64,000 nucleotides of DNA from Psychrobacter immobilis (GTDB lineage Bacteria > Pseudomonadota > Gammaproteobacteria > Pseudomonadales > Moraxellaceae). Shown piece after piece: positions 26,959 through 37,121 of the stretch. Every line of letters starts with the position of its first letter. The stretch's first letter is position 1. The DNA is taken from positions 310,001 to 374,000 of the forward strand of contig CAJGZL010000001.1 in NCBI GenBank assembly GCA_904846145.1, written 5' to 3'. The notes under the pieces are model-generated. The model saw nothing but the letters and a program-made list of their open reading frames with translations. It was not told where the DNA came from and did no database searches. Both the position numbers and the translations under genes were made by a program.

Positions 26959-27283
26959 GGGCAGATACCTGCTTTTATTAGTTTAAAGTTGATTGGTTCA
27001 AAATACAGGGCTTTGATTATAACAACAATAAGGCGCATTAAACATTCACAGATAATTATTTGTAAATGTTTAAGCACACACTGCTTCATCGATAACCGTA
27101 GGGTGCATTCTATGCACCAACAAATCTTGAAAACTAAGTTTGATGTGAGTAATAATTGACTAAATTATATCGAATAATACAAACAAAAAAGCTAGGTTAA
27201 AACCCAGCCTATAACGGTATTTAAATGACAATATTATTCAATTTGATGCATTTTATAAATTGCTATAAATCAAATTCTACAGC
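26959..27283. other. Intergenic region between rnd and recR
   Basis: This 325-bp AT-rich stretch between two minus-strand genes holds the recR terminator at 27183-27208 and presumably the rnd promoter. I see no further gene or repeat. Confidence 0.6.
27183..27208 (-). terminator. Terminator downstream of recR
   Basis: On the minus strand GCTGGGTT and AACCTAGC pair over 8 bp with one G-U pair and a 2-nt loop, followed by TTTTTTG. It lies about 75 bp beyond the recR stop. The stem is short, so confidence is moderate. Confidence 0.65.
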
Positions 27284-27877
27284 CTATAAAAAAGAGCGAT
27301 TTTGCAAAGCCTGTCCTAGCGTCATACTATCTAAATATTCCAGCTCACCGCCCATCGGCACCCCTTGCGCTAGACGCGTGACTTTAGTTACATGACGACT
27401 CACCGCCTCACTAATAAAATGCGCGGTAGTCTGCCCCTCAACAGTAGTGCCGGTGGCTAATATTAGCTCTTCTACAGCCTCTTGCTTGACACGCCATACT
27501 AGTTGATCAATATTTAAGTCATCAGCACTGATACCATCGAGAGGCGATAGATGTCCGCCTAGCACAAAGTAGCGCCCACGATAGCCCGCAGTTTGCTCAA
27601 TCGCCATCACGTCAGCGGCGGTTTCGACCACACACAATAAATTATCATCACGCCTTGGATCTTGACATAGCGGGCAGATATTATCATCGCTAAAGCTATG
27701 ACAGCGCTGACATTCAACGATATCGCGCATTGCCTCGTCAAGCGCTTGCGCCAATGCCATGCCTTGTGGACGTTTTTTATTTAGTAGATTAAGCGCCATA
27801 CGCTGAGCACTTTTTTGACCGACACCAGGCAATATACGCAACTGTTTGACTAACTGATCAAATTTAGGAGTAAGCAA
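27284..27877 (-). CDS. recR: Recombination mediator RecR
   Basis: RecR helps load RecA at gaps as part of the RecFOR pathway. The 197 residues show '[17 protein letters not shown]' (helix-hairpin-helix), the zinc-binding cysteines in '[18 protein letters not shown]', and the Toprim region '[15 protein letters not shown]' and '[13 protein letters not shown]'. The start is TTG at 27877, chosen because an AAAGGGAT ribosome-binding site lies upstream and the protein begins as the family does. It follows ybaB on the same strand, as in many bacteria, but dnaX is not next to them here. Confidence 0.95.
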   Translation of the reverse strand: MLTPKFDQLVKQLRILPGVGQKSAQRMALNLLNKKRPQGMALAQALDEAMRDIVECQRCHSFSDDNICPLCQDPRRDDNLLCVVETAADVMAIEQTAGYRGRYFVLGGHLSPLDGISADDLNIDQLVWRVKQEAVEELILATGTTVEGQTTAHFISEAVSRHVTKVTRLAQGVPMGGELEYLDSMTLGQALQNRSFL

Positions 27878-28045
27878 ATTATATCCCTTTGTTTAACTTC
27901 ATATCATATGAATAAATCTCAAATCTTAGCTATAAAAATGGGGTCGTATCATGTCGATAACAACCCCATTTTCGACTTAAGCAGTCAGTATTTATACGCT
28001 ATTCGTGCTTATATAGTACTTACGTTCAGTATTAAAAGTCAGTGC

Positions 28046-28375
28046 TTAGAACATCCCTTGCATACCTGGTGGCAGACCCATGCCTGTTGTCGCGCCAGCC
28101 ATCGTTTGCTCATATAGCTCATCGGCTTGACGCACCGCATCATTGATAGCAGCGGCGATGAGATCTTCAATCATATCAGGCTCATCTTCGAGCAAGCTTG
28201 GATCAATAGTTAAGCGCTTAACCACATGGCAACCTGTCATAGTGACTTTGACTAGACCGCTACCCGCTTCGGCGTGTACTTCTTTATTCGCCAGCTCTTT
28301 TTTGGCAGTCTCAACGTTCGCTTCAACTTTCTTTTGCATGGTCTGTGCTTGTTGCATTAATGCTTGGATATTCAT
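28046..28375 (-). CDS. ybaB: Nucleoid-associated protein, YbaB/EbfC family
   Basis: The 109-residue protein starts '[20 protein letters not shown]', has a basic coiled-coil-like N-terminal half and the '[23 protein letters not shown]' core, and ends in a Gly/Met/Pro-rich tail. YbaB proteins bind DNA as dimers and are usually in an operon with recR, as here (168 bp gap). A GAGG ribosome-binding site precedes the ATG. Confidence 0.95.
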   Translation of the reverse strand: MNIQALMQQAQTMQKKVEANVETAKKELANKEVHAEAGSGLVKVTMTGCHVVKRLTIDPSLLEDEPDMIEDLIAAAINDAVRQADELYEQTMAGATTGMGLPPGMQGMF

Positions 28376-28498
28376 AATGGCCTCTTATGTGATGAGATAA
28401 TAAAAATTATTTGTCAGTGATATATAGGGTTTGACTCTACTGTTTTAAAGCACAATTATTTAAACCACTATTATTATGATGCGATTATAACGTTATCT

Positions 28499-29773
28499 TT
28501 ACAAACTGTTCAAACCGCGTGCTAGATCCTTGATGATATCTTCAATATCCTCAAGCCCAACAGATAAACGAATCAGGCCATCTTTCACGCCAGCATCAGC
28601 ACGATCTTTAGGCGTTAAGCGAAAGTGCGTCGTTGTGGCTGGGTGAGTGATCGTGGTTTTGGCATCGCCTAAGTTGTTAGTGATAGAGATCATATTGGTT
28701 GAGTCGATAACATGCCATGCTGCGGCTTTGGCATCGAGGTTATCCGTTGCGACAACTTCAAAGCCCATAATCGCCCCAAAGCCGTCTTTCATATGATGTT
28801 GAGATTTTGCCAACTCGTGCGCAGGATGACTTGGCAAACCTGAGAAATGCACAGTCGTCACCTTAGGGTGATTATCCAAAAACTGCGCCACTTGATTGGC
28901 ATTAGCGCAGTGCGCTTGCATGCGCAACTTGAGAGTCTCTAAACCTTTAGTAAATACCCAAGCGTTAAATGGACTCATGCTGATACCGCCTGAGCGTACT
29001 ACGGTAAAGGCCTCTTGCATCAGCGCATCGCTACCGACCAATGCGCCGCCAAGCACTCGGCCCTGACCATCTAAGTATTTAGTTGCCGAATGAATCACCA
29101 CATCCGCGCCCAAATCAAGCGGACGCTGAATAGCAGGCGAACCAAAGCAGTTATCGACCACTAATAGAATATCATTGGCTTTGCATAGCTTACTCAAAAA
29201 TCTAATATCACAGATTTGTGCTAACGGATTACTCGGACTTTCGCAATAGATCAGCTTAGTATTAGGCTGAACGGCTTGCTCCCAAGCGTCATTATCGAAG
29301 CAATCAACATAACTGACTTCAACGCCAAACTTAGCCATGTAATTGTTGAATAGACCAATGGACGAGCCAAATAGTTGATTTGCCGCGAGTAGATGATCAC
29401 CAGATTTAAGATAAGCCAAGCACATCGTTAAGATCGCACCCATGCCAGAGGCGGTTGCAACTGCGCGCTCGCCATTCTCAAGCGCAGCAAGGCGACGCTC
29501 AAAGGTGCGCACGCTAGGATTAGTATGACGTGAGTAGACATTACCCGTCGTAGTGCCATCAAAGTGTGCGGCAGCATCACTGGCTGAGGTATAAACATAG
29601 GAGCTGGTGGTAAATATCGCCTCTGAATGTTCGCCCTCATCAGTACGATGCTGGCCTGCACGTACCGCGATGGTTTGCATACCGTAGTCTAAGCTCAAAT
29701 CTAGCGCATCAGAGCGCCAATTTGGATCTAACTTATCTAAACTACTGTTTTCTTTTTTTTGCGACTGACTCAT
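28499..29773 (-). CDS. metZ: O-succinylhomoserine sulfhydrylase
   Basis: This PLP enzyme of the Cys/Met metabolism family condenses O-succinylhomoserine with sulfide to homocysteine. The PLP-binding Lys232 lies in 'IHSATKYLDGQGRVLGG', the signature with Gln-Gly-Arg that distinguishes MetZ from cystathionine synthases. Other landmarks are 'YSRHTNPSVRTFERRLAALENGE' and 'ESPSNPLAQICDI'. The 424 residues include an N-terminal extension of about 30. It is upstream of ybaB-recR on the same strand with a 123-bp gap. No sulfur-regulator site is visible. Confidence 0.93.
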   Translation of the reverse strand: MSQSQKKENSSLDKLDPNWRSDALDLSLDYGMQTIAVRAGQHRTDEGEHSEAIFTTSSYVYTSASDAAAHFDGTTTGNVYSRHTNPSVRTFERRLAALENGERAVATASGMGAILTMCLAYLKSGDHLLAANQLFGSSIGLFNNYMAKFGVEVSYVDCFDNDAWEQAVQPNTKLIYCESPSNPLAQICDIRFLSKLCKANDILLVVDNCFGSPAIQRPLDLGADVVIHSATKYLDGQGRVLGGALVGSDALMQEAFTVVRSGGISMSPFNAWVFTKGLETLKLRMQAHCANANQVAQFLDNHPKVTTVHFSGLPSHPAHELAKSQHHMKDGFGAIMGFEVVATDNLDAKAAAWHVIDSTNMISITNNLGDAKTTITHPATTTHFRLTPKDRADAGVKDGLIRLSVGLEDIEDIIKDLARGLNSL

Positions 29774-29914
29774 AACTTATCCATTGCTGTTAAATTAAAT
29801 GATCTAAAACCGCTAAATTGTTTGACCATAATGACGTGAATAAAAAGGTGCTTAATCATATCATGCCAACAAAACGCAAGCATCCACAAAGCCTAACTTG
29901 ATTCATCGTTTTTA

Positions 29915-30571
29915 TCAAAAAATGCCGTTTTTATTATAATTAAAATTGACGTTATAACGATGAATATTTGGCATCAAAAACATCCCTCGACGACTACTAC
30001 ACTCTAGATTGTCCAAAGTGTTTTGAGTCTTTGAATCTTTATCGCTACTACCATTTGATGTGCTACTAGGTTTTACATCACACTTGATTTCAAGCAAATG
30101 ATCTTCTTTGTCGGGCATGTTGCTTGCTAGATATTTCTTTTCTAAGTCCTCGGGAGTGAAATCATAAAATTTGTACCAAGCTTTACCCGCATTCTTGTGA
30201 GTCAATTCAGCCGTCACATAGATTAATCTCCAATCACAATCCCCTTTCATAATAGCATCTCGAAAAAAATGCGCTTCATATTGATTTACTGTTTTCTCGA
30301 TATTGATCTTTAGCGTTTCACTGAGCTGATAGACATGTGAGATATCGACGGCATTGCCACAAGAATTATTGGTCGATTCAAAGCGTGCTGTCATTTGTAT
30401 GTCCAATGCCTGATCCGCAGGTAAAGACCCATGAATAATCATTTCGTCGCTGGGATTAGGATTAATTGAAGCGGCTTCAGTTTTCAAGGTGCACGCCGAT
30501 AACAGCACTATCAAAAAAGCAGCTGAACATAGCTTAATCAAAAATAATGCTTCGCTCAATTGGTGTGCCAT
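29915..30571 (-). CDS. Hypothetical lipoprotein (218 aa)
   Basis: The protein has a lipoprotein signal with the lipobox LLSAC. I choose ATG 30571 because an AAAGGA ribosome-binding site lies 11 nt upstream; the earlier ATG at 30583 has that site directly abutting it, which is too close. The mature part includes cysteines at 'NNSCGN', 'KGDCDW', 'EIKCDV' and 'LECSSR', and a Ser/Lys-rich linker, and ends in 'NFNYNKNGIF'. No domain is recognised. It is a single-gene unit upstream of metZ. Function is unknown. Confidence 0.7.
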   Translation of the reverse strand: MAHQLSEALFLIKLCSAAFLIVLLSACTLKTEAASINPNPSDEMIIHGSLPADQALDIQMTARFESTNNSCGNAVDISHVYQLSETLKINIEKTVNQYEAHFFRDAIMKGDCDWRLIYVTAELTHKNAGKAWYKFYDFTPEDLEKKYLASNMPDKEDHLLEIKCDVKPSSTSNGSSDKDSKTQNTLDNLECSSRRGMFLMPNIHRYNVNFNYNKNGIF

Positions 30572-30872
30572 TTTCTGTTTCATCCTTTAATCACGGTTTA
30601 TTGAACGGTGCTTTATAAGATTACTATAGATGCTATACATCGTACAACAGCATACGATTAGTCTAGTTAAAATAGTTCTAAAAGGGAAATCTTGCTATAA
30701 AAATTAACGTATTTATTATAGGCAGACCTTGCTGCACCTGTTAAGCTTGCGGGCATTGTCATCTACCCTATCAGCGGTGTTATTATAAGCGCTATATAAC
30801 GTGAGTAATGATATCCATCTACAATAACGATAATAAGTTATAACCCGTTAAGCTCATCAAGGTAGACCCACT

Positions 30873-32531
30873 ATGTTGACGTCCATCATATCAAACACAG
30901 TACCAAGTAAAGTACCGAACAAACTATCACTGAGTCTGGTACTTGGTATATCTTTAAGCTTGAGTGGCTGCCAAATTTTGCCAAAACAGCCGCACTTGCC
31001 AGATAGTAAAGCATTATCTGCGCGAGTCAATGCGTTGTATCAGACCAGCCAACCACAGCAGCCAAGCGATGGGCTAAGCTCAAGCGACAATACCGATTTG
31101 GTAACCGCTATCAGTGCACAAAACCAGATTCATCCTGATCTATCTGGCTACCATCCTATTGTCACAGGAGCTAATGCTTTTGCGGCGCGTAGCATCCTAA
31201 CAGGGATGGCCAATCGTAATATCGATGTGCAATATTATATTTGGCATAACGATCAGGCAGGTCAGCTATTATTAAAAGATCTTTGGGAAGCTGCTGAACG
31301 TGGGGTTATTGTCCGTCTTTTATTAGACGATTTTAATAATACCGCCACATTTGATCAGCATCTCTTGCGTTTTGCCAGTCACCCTAATATCGCTGTGCGT
31401 ATTATCAACCCACTTATGCATCGCAAATTTCAAGCGCTAAACTTTGTTACAGGCTTGCCACGTATCAACCGACGCATGCACAATAAAAGTATGACTTTTG
31501 ATAAGCAAATCACTATTATTGGCGGCCGTAATATCGGCAATGAGTATTTGAGTAACGATCAAAGCAGTCAGTTTGCTGATCTTGATGTTCTGCTAATAGG
31601 CAAAGTGGTCGAGGATATTGATAATAGCTTTATAGATTATTGGTCATCGCCTATATCTTTTGATGTCCAGACTTTGGTGAATCTTGATAAAGACGCAAGT
31701 AGCGACTTTTTGAGCAATTTAGATCAGCTAGAGGATGATAAGAGTCAACCTCGCAGTAGTTTATCGATGTATCGATCTGCCATTGAGGACTCCTCTATTG
31801 ATACCGATATTATTAATAAGCGTATCCCTTTTCGCTGGACAGATATGCAGTTCTTGAGTGACGATGTCGGCAAATTGACCAAAAGTGTATCTGCTGATAC
31901 TAATTTAGTTGCGCAGCTACGCACGCTTCTAGGTCGTCCCTCAAAGCAGCTGACTATTATTTCTTCCTACTTTGTGCCAACCAAAGACGGAGTAAATACT
32001 TTAGTACAATTGGCTGAATCTGGTATCAAGATTAAGATTTTAACCAATTCATTCGATGCCACTGATGTTACCGCTGTGCATTCAGGCTACAGCCAGTGGC
32101 GACCTAAGATGCTGCGCGCTGGCATAAAAATATATGAGCTCAAGTCCACTGCCAGTGAAGAGAAGCGTGAGAATAAGCTGTGGCGCGCCCGTAGCCAGTC
32201 ATCAACCAGTTTACATGCCAAAACCTTTGCTATTGACGACCATCAAGTCTTTATTGGCTCCTATAATGTAGACCCGCGCTCTGCTAATATTAACACTGAA
32301 ATGGGCGTGATCATCAATGATGATGAGCTGGCACGACAACTGCACGAAGCGCTTGATGACGATTTGCTAAATCAAGCTTATGAGGTCAAGATATTAGAGG
32401 GCGGCGAGCTACAATGGCATACGATAGTAGATGGCAAGCCTGTCATTTACGGCGCTGAGCCCAAAGTGGATATCGCCGATCATGCTTGGCTGACTATCAT
32501 GTCGTGGCTACCTATTGATTGGCTGCTTTAA
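30873..32531 (+). CDS. Phospholipase D-family lipoprotein, cardiolipin synthase-like
   Basis: A lipobox (LSGC) near residue 33 suggests an outer- or inner-membrane-anchored periplasmic protein. Two HKD motifs mark the PLD catalytic pair: HNKSMTFD (His203) and HAKTFAID (His448). The spacing and the surrounding 'IIGGRNIGNEY' and 'FIGSYNVDPRSANINTEMG' match ClsC/YmdC-like cardiolipin synthases and related phosphatidyltransferases. The role is phospholipid transphosphatidylation or hydrolysis in the envelope. It is a single gene with an AAGGTAG ribosome-binding site. No partner such as ymdB is nearby. Confidence 0.9.
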   Translation: MLTSIISNTVPSKVPNKLSLSLVLGISLSLSGCQILPKQPHLPDSKALSARVNALYQTSQPQQPSDGLSSSDNTDLVTAISAQNQIHPDLSGYHPIVTGANAFAARSILTGMANRNIDVQYYIWHNDQAGQLLLKDLWEAAERGVIVRLLLDDFNNTATFDQHLLRFASHPNIAVRIINPLMHRKFQALNFVTGLPRINRRMHNKSMTFDKQITIIGGRNIGNEYLSNDQSSQFADLDVLLIGKVVEDIDNSFIDYWSSPISFDVQTLVNLDKDASSDFLSNLDQLEDDKSQPRSSLSMYRSAIEDSSIDTDIINKRIPFRWTDMQFLSDDVGKLTKSVSADTNLVAQLRTLLGRPSKQLTIISSYFVPTKDGVNTLVQLAESGIKIKILTNSFDATDVTAVHSGYSQWRPKMLRAGIKIYELKSTASEEKRENKLWRARSQSSTSLHAKTFAIDDHQVFIGSYNVDPRSANINTEMGVIINDDELARQLHEALDDDLLNQAYEVKILEGGELQWHTIVDGKPVIYGAEPKVDIADHAWLTIMSWLPIDWLL

Positions 32532-32694
32532 ACTTAGTTTTTAAGGCTAACTTAATTTTAAATAACAAAACCTTAAAGGTTTAACATGTCTTAAAACCAT
32601 AACTTATTCAATATCATAATTTTTCAAAATAAACGCCCTCATTATTTTTATAATAGTGAGGGTATTATCATTCAATATATGGATACGTGACCTA

Positions 32695-34002
32695 ATGCCC
32701 TCTCGTTCTGAATATGCGCTGATGTCCTCAAAGGATAAAAACATGATGTTATTCATCTGTTTTAGTAGCGCTATAGTATTTTTTGATTTTTTGATCTATT
32801 TATACATGGCAGATTTTATTTCATTAACTTTTTTCCCCGCTAATGTTGATCCTCGTATTACTAAGCTGCAGGGCTTGGGTCTTTTTGTCGTAGGCTATTT
32901 GGCTCGGCCTTTAGGCGGAGTAATCTTTGGGCGTTATGGTGATATTAAGGGCCGTAAACCCGTATTACTATTTAGTTTATTGATTACTGCGGCTACTATG
33001 CTCGCGATAAGCTGCTTGCCAACTTATGCTCAATGGGGCTTTATAGCACCTGTTTTATTTATTATATTGCGTCTGATACAAGGTATGGCTTTTGGTATCT
33101 TTGTGCCGGTCACTTGGATTTTCGTTGCTGAGCATGTGCCAAGACAGTATTTATCTATTGGTTGCAGCTACGTTTCAGCCAGTTTTTTTGTTGGTGTGCT
33201 ATTGTGTAATGCTTTTTTTGCATGGTTTACCAGCTCTATGACGCCAGATCAGCTTATTAACTATGGCTGGCGTATTCCCTTTATAGTTGCCACAGTTTTG
33301 AGCTGTTTGCCCTTATTGGCATGGCGCTTTATCAAAGAGTCACCGTTTTTTATAGAGATGCAACGATCGACACCGCAAGGTTACGTGGCAAGACCACTTA
33401 CTCTACTCTTTAAACATTGTAAACACTCTATCTTTATAGGCCTAATGCTCACCTTAGTGATCTCTAGTGTTATTACCGTGATCGTCTTAATGTTGCCCGG
33501 TTTGATTGAGCTACGTTTTACTTTAAATGACGATCTATTCGATTTTTCCCATAGTCTCGGTATAGTTTTTCTGCTTTTTGGCTGTGTCTTTTATGGACTA
33601 ATATCTAACTACGAAAACTTCGGTAAAATCTTAGTGATCGGTTGTCTGTTACTAATCGCGCAAATGTTTGCTTTTTATTATCATCTACAAGCAAGTGGTG
33701 ACTATATTTTGATCATGTATGCCTTGTTAGGGTTTTGTGCGGGCATAATAGGCATGATCCCTGCTGTGTTGTTACAGCTATTTCCAACCGATGTACGGTT
33801 AACAGGTTTTGCGTTTTCTTATAACGTCATGTATGGGATTGTTGGCGCTTTAGTCCCCTTTGGACTTACCTACGCTACGGTTTTTGTGAGCTTCTCGCCA
33901 GCGCTTTATATTGCCTTTGTTGGTTTAATCGGCGTAATAATGGGACTGTACTTTTATCGTTTACCTGAGTTCAAGCGCATAAATGCTGTTTTGCAGCAAT
34001 AA
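32695..34002 (+). CDS. MFS transporter, metabolite:H+ symporter type
   Basis: The protein has about 12 transmembrane segments and the MFS motifs 'GRYGDIKGRKPVLL' (loop 2-3) and 'WRFIKESPFFIEM' (central loop). These resemble the ProP/ShiA-type metabolite:proton symporters that carry organic acids, betaines or aromatic compounds. I place the start at ATG 32695 (435 residues); a GTG at 32656 in the same frame is possible. An imperfect inverted repeat (CCCTCATTAT...GTGAGGG) at about 32636-32662 lies just before the start and may terminate the PLD transcript. The substrate is unknown. Confidence 0.87.
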   Translation: MPSRSEYALMSSKDKNMMLFICFSSAIVFFDFLIYLYMADFISLTFFPANVDPRITKLQGLGLFVVGYLARPLGGVIFGRYGDIKGRKPVLLFSLLITAATMLAISCLPTYAQWGFIAPVLFIILRLIQGMAFGIFVPVTWIFVAEHVPRQYLSIGCSYVSASFFVGVLLCNAFFAWFTSSMTPDQLINYGWRIPFIVATVLSCLPLLAWRFIKESPFFIEMQRSTPQGYVARPLTLLFKHCKHSIFIGLMLTLVISSVITVIVLMLPGLIELRFTLNDDLFDFSHSLGIVFLLFGCVFYGLISNYENFGKILVIGCLLLIAQMFAFYYHLQASGDYILIMYALLGFCAGIIGMIPAVLLQLFPTDVRLTGFAFSYNVMYGIVGALVPFGLTYATVFVSFSPALYIAFVGLIGVIMGLYFYRLPEFKRINAVLQQ

Positions 34003-34096
34003 TTGTCTGTTACATAACATTTATCAGTAAAAAACTATTAACAACATCTTTTAATTATAAAAATATAAAATTATTGAAGCATAGATAAGGACAATA

Positions 34097-35074
34097 ATGA
34101 TGAAAATAGATATGAGCAATAAGCGCCTGTCGGTCGCACCTATGATCGACTGGACAACGACAGACTATCGTTATTTTGCTCGACTATTTAATCCTCATGT
34201 CTATTTATATACCGAAATGATTAGTACGGGTGCGCTGCTATATGGCAATCGCGCGCGGCACTTGCGTTTTGCCAAAGAGGAGCATCCTCTTGTCTTACAG
34301 CTGGGCGGCGCAGACACCATAGAGATGACGCAGTGTGCACAGTTTGCCCAGCAATATGGCTATGATGAAGTCAATATAAACGTCGGCTGCCCATCAGATC
34401 GTGTCCAGCACAATAAGATCGGTGCTTGCCTTATGGCTGAGCCAAATACAGTAGCTGAGCTAGTCCAGCATATGCAAGCGGCAGTCGATATTCCAGTGAC
34501 AGTTAAGCATCGGATCGGTATCGATGACTTTGACAGCTACGAGTTTATGGCGCAGTTTGTCCAGACAGTCGCTGATAGCGGGTGCACGCGCTTTATTGTC
34601 CATGCGCGTACGGCTTGGCTACAAGGACTGAGCCCAAAACAAAATCGTGAGATCCCGCCCCTGCGTTACGACGACGTTTATCGTCTTAAGCAAGGCTTTC
34701 CTGAGTTAACCATTGAGATCAACGGCGGTATCGAAACGGTTGAAGATATAAAGACGCATCTGCAATATATAGATGGCGTGATGATTGGGCGAGCGTTCTA
34801 TCACAACCCCTATCTGCTGGCAGAGACCAATAGCTTATGGAATCAGCCGATACCCAAGCGCTCAGAGATTTTAGCGCAACTGTATCCGCATTTGCAGAGT
34901 CAAGTCGCTAAAGGTGAGCCGCTATCGACTATGGCGAGGCACTATTTAGGACTATTTCAAGGACTCAGTGGCGCGCGCAAATGGCGTCAAGCGCTCAGTG
35001 GTAAGCCAAGTTTGACCATTGCCGATATTGAAAAAGCTGCCGATGAGGTACTGCGACTTAATCCTGATGCTTAG
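34097..35074 (+). CDS. dusA: tRNA-dihydrouridine synthase A
   Basis: DusA reduces uridines 20 and 20a in the tRNA D-loop using FMN and NADPH. The sequence has 'LSVAPMIDWTTTDYRYFARL' at the start, the catalytic cysteine in 'NINVGCPSDRVQ' (Cys98) and 'HARTAWLQGLSPK', which is the DusA-type form of the motif. The 325-residue length is normal. ATGs at 34097 and 34100 both fit the AAGGA ribosome-binding site. It is a single gene, convergent with the CPBP protease gene. Confidence 0.94.
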   Translation: MMKIDMSNKRLSVAPMIDWTTTDYRYFARLFNPHVYLYTEMISTGALLYGNRARHLRFAKEEHPLVLQLGGADTIEMTQCAQFAQQYGYDEVNINVGCPSDRVQHNKIGACLMAEPNTVAELVQHMQAAVDIPVTVKHRIGIDDFDSYEFMAQFVQTVADSGCTRFIVHARTAWLQGLSPKQNREIPPLRYDDVYRLKQGFPELTIEINGGIETVEDIKTHLQYIDGVMIGRAFYHNPYLLAETNSLWNQPIPKRSEILAQLYPHLQSQVAKGEPLSTMARHYLGLFQGLSGARKWRQALSGKPSLTIADIEKAADEVLRLNPDA

Positions 35075-35114
35075 GCTATTTTAAAGGGCATTAAACACGC
35101 CCTAATATGTAAGA

Positions 35115-35960
35115 TCAGAGCTTATCAGATAAATATAGCCACATTGCCGCGCCATTATTGATGATATGCAAGAGTATTGGCAATAATAACGAGCCTGACT
35201 TATAGCGAGCATAACAAAATATTAAAGCCAGTACGACAATGGTACTAATCTCATAAAGACCATACTGCAAATGAATCATCGCAAAAATCAGGCTAGTCAC
35301 TATGCTTGCAATAATAGCGCCCCAAACCTTTATTAACTGCTTTTTAGGCGACGTCGATGATTGCTCTAATACCTGCCCTGCAAATTGCTCGCTAATAGCA
35401 CGCCATAACAACCCGCGAAAGATTAGCTCTTCATAAATAGGTGCAACTATGACTATTGCAAATACTAACAGCCATACTGAGCTTACCGACTGATATAACG
35501 GCTCAACAAAATCTGATGGCGCTTTATCCAGCCAATATGTCAACGCTTGACTGGCGATCATAAATAGCAACAACACCCCAAACATGGCTATGCCCAATGC
35601 TAGCGAGAACGGCTTAAGCGCTAAATAGTGACGGCTATTGCCGCCTTTTATGCTAATAATCGCTACATTTAGCAGTGATAGAATGAGCAAGCTGACTATG
35701 ATAGATAAGCTAACTATCGTGCCATCACTACTGCCTATATAAAATATATCGCCAATGGTTAAGCTTTTACTATTCGCTAGTACTAACTTACCTGCCAAAT
35801 AAACACCGACGAGTTGACTGGCAAAAAATGCAATCACTATGCCTACAATAAGGACCACTACCCCAAAGCGTGAGAATAAAGGCTCGTGGATTGCTTGCTT
35901 ATTTAAAGCGTTTGGCCCGGGGCTGTTTTTTAAGGTATTTGGCATAGCAAGCTCATTCAA
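35115..35960 (-). CDS. CPBP-family intramembrane metalloprotease
   Basis: The 281-residue protein has about six transmembrane helices and the CPBP (Abi/RceI-like) motifs: EELIFR with Glu177, Glu178 and Arg182, then His229 in 'AMIHLQYG' and His264-x-x-Asn267 in 'LLHIINN'. These are the catalytic and metal-binding residues of the family. Members process prenylated proteins in eukaryotes and have varied roles in bacteria, such as peptide maturation or self-immunity. No bacteriocin gene is visible nearby. The start at 35960 lacks a clear ribosome-binding site, and the ATG five codons in is an alternative. Confidence 0.85.
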   Translation of the reverse strand: MNELAMPNTLKNSPGPNALNKQAIHEPLFSRFGVVVLIVGIVIAFFASQLVGVYLAGKLVLANSKSLTIGDIFYIGSSDGTIVSLSIIVSLLILSLLNVAIISIKGGNSRHYLALKPFSLALGIAMFGVLLLFMIASQALTYWLDKAPSDFVEPLYQSVSSVWLLVFAIVIVAPIYEELIFRGLLWRAISEQFAGQVLEQSSTSPKKQLIKVWGAIIASIVTSLIFAMIHLQYGLYEISTIVVLALIFCYARYKSGSLLLPILLHIINNGAAMWLYLSDKL

Positions 35961-36052
35961 AAGATTACTTAATTAGTAAGAGGTTCTTATTATTAGTCAT
36001 TTTTATCAAAGAAGCGGCACATAAATAGTAGTAAAAACGAATTACTCTAATT

Positions 36053-36934
36053 CTATACTTGCTGTGCGATAAGCGCTAAAACTTGCTCAGCTACTGACTC
36101 TGGATGCTCCAACGGGAACATATGGCCGCCCTTATGGGTTTGATAGTCTATCCCTAGACGAGACTTTATTTGTTGTGGGAAGCGACGTTTTAAAAAGATA
36201 CTATCCTCGCCAATAATCAAAGTCACAGGTGGCTTTGGCGCTCGGTTCGGAGTGAGCCAGTACAGCGATGGATTAGTACGAAATACAGCAACTTCGCTAG
36301 ACTTAGGAATAGCTAATGTCACTTTACCATCGGCACGCTCATCCAAACCATGCTCGATATAACCTACAAAGCTGCGCTCATCAAAATGCTTAAAAAATCC
36401 TTTGCCGCGCAAACTCTGGTAAGCGTTTTCACGACTATCCCAAATATCGCGGCGATGTTTAGAGATACCCGCTGGTGAGAGCTTATCCATGAGCCGATGA
36501 TTCATAAGTGGTAGTCTATCCGTGGTTTTAGCCAAATGCCATAGCAAACTTATCTTGCCATACAGCCACGGCGGATCTAGTAATACCGCTTGGCTAAAGT
36601 ATTTCGGTGCACGATATAACGCTTGCAGCGTACACATACCGCCGAGTGAATGACCCACAGCAACCAACTGCTCAACACCATGCTTATTACAAGCTGCCTG
36701 CACACTATCGATAACTTGCTGGGTTAAGCTGCGCCAATGATTATCAACGGGATAATCAGGATGATTGCCCAACATCGCAATATATTCGATAGTAAAAAAC
36801 TCCGCTAAATCTATAAATAATGGCTCATAAACCGCGCTTGGCATACCATTGGCATGAGCAAAATGCAGTACAGGCTTATTGGTCAGTTTAGATTTAGGTA
36901 GCGCGGCAAAGCTCTGCGCGTTGATAGCACTCAT
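36053..36934 (-). CDS. Alpha/beta-hydrolase (293 aa)
   Basis: The protein carries the oxyanion-hole region 'LHFAHANGMPSAVYEPLF', the nucleophile Ser96 in GHSLGG, and a C-terminal 'GGHMFPLEHPE' with the catalytic histidine. It resembles esterases and lipases of the alpha/beta-hydrolase superfamily. No signal peptide is seen. The substrate is unknown. It is a single gene, with the CPBP protease downstream on the same strand (92 bp) but no clear link. Confidence 0.85.
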   Translation of the reverse strand: MSAINAQSFAALPKSKLTNKPVLHFAHANGMPSAVYEPLFIDLAEFFTIEYIAMLGNHPDYPVDNHWRSLTQQVIDSVQAACNKHGVEQLVAVGHSLGGMCTLQALYRAPKYFSQAVLLDPPWLYGKISLLWHLAKTTDRLPLMNHRLMDKLSPAGISKHRRDIWDSRENAYQSLRGKGFFKHFDERSFVGYIEHGLDERADGKVTLAIPKSSEVAVFRTNPSLYWLTPNRAPKPPVTLIIGEDSIFLKRRFPQQIKSRLGIDYQTHKGGHMFPLEHPESVAEQVLALIAQQV

Positions 36935-37075
36935 AATTTATTCTCGTTGGACTTTATTAAGGCGTGTTTGATAATACGACAGTTTACAGTGTTTAGAACA
37001 ATACTGTTTAAGACAGAATACTGCTCAAAATAAGACTATTTTAAAAACGATATCTAAAATAAACCGCTAGATAAT

Positions 37076-37105
37076 AAAAAGCTGAGCCATAACTTATAGC
37101 TCAGC
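37076..37105 (-). terminator. Terminator after sppA
   Basis: On the minus strand GCTGAGC and GCTCAGC form a 7-bp stem (37081-37087 and 37099-37105) followed by TTTTTATT. It lies 17 bp after the sppA stop. Confidence 0.75.
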
Positions 37106-37121
37106 CTCATTGTTATGAATA

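Noticed and set aside
35083..35105. AGGGC...GCCCT inverted repeat between dusA and the CPBP gene as a terminator
   Set aside because: The stem is only 5 bp and no T-run follows.
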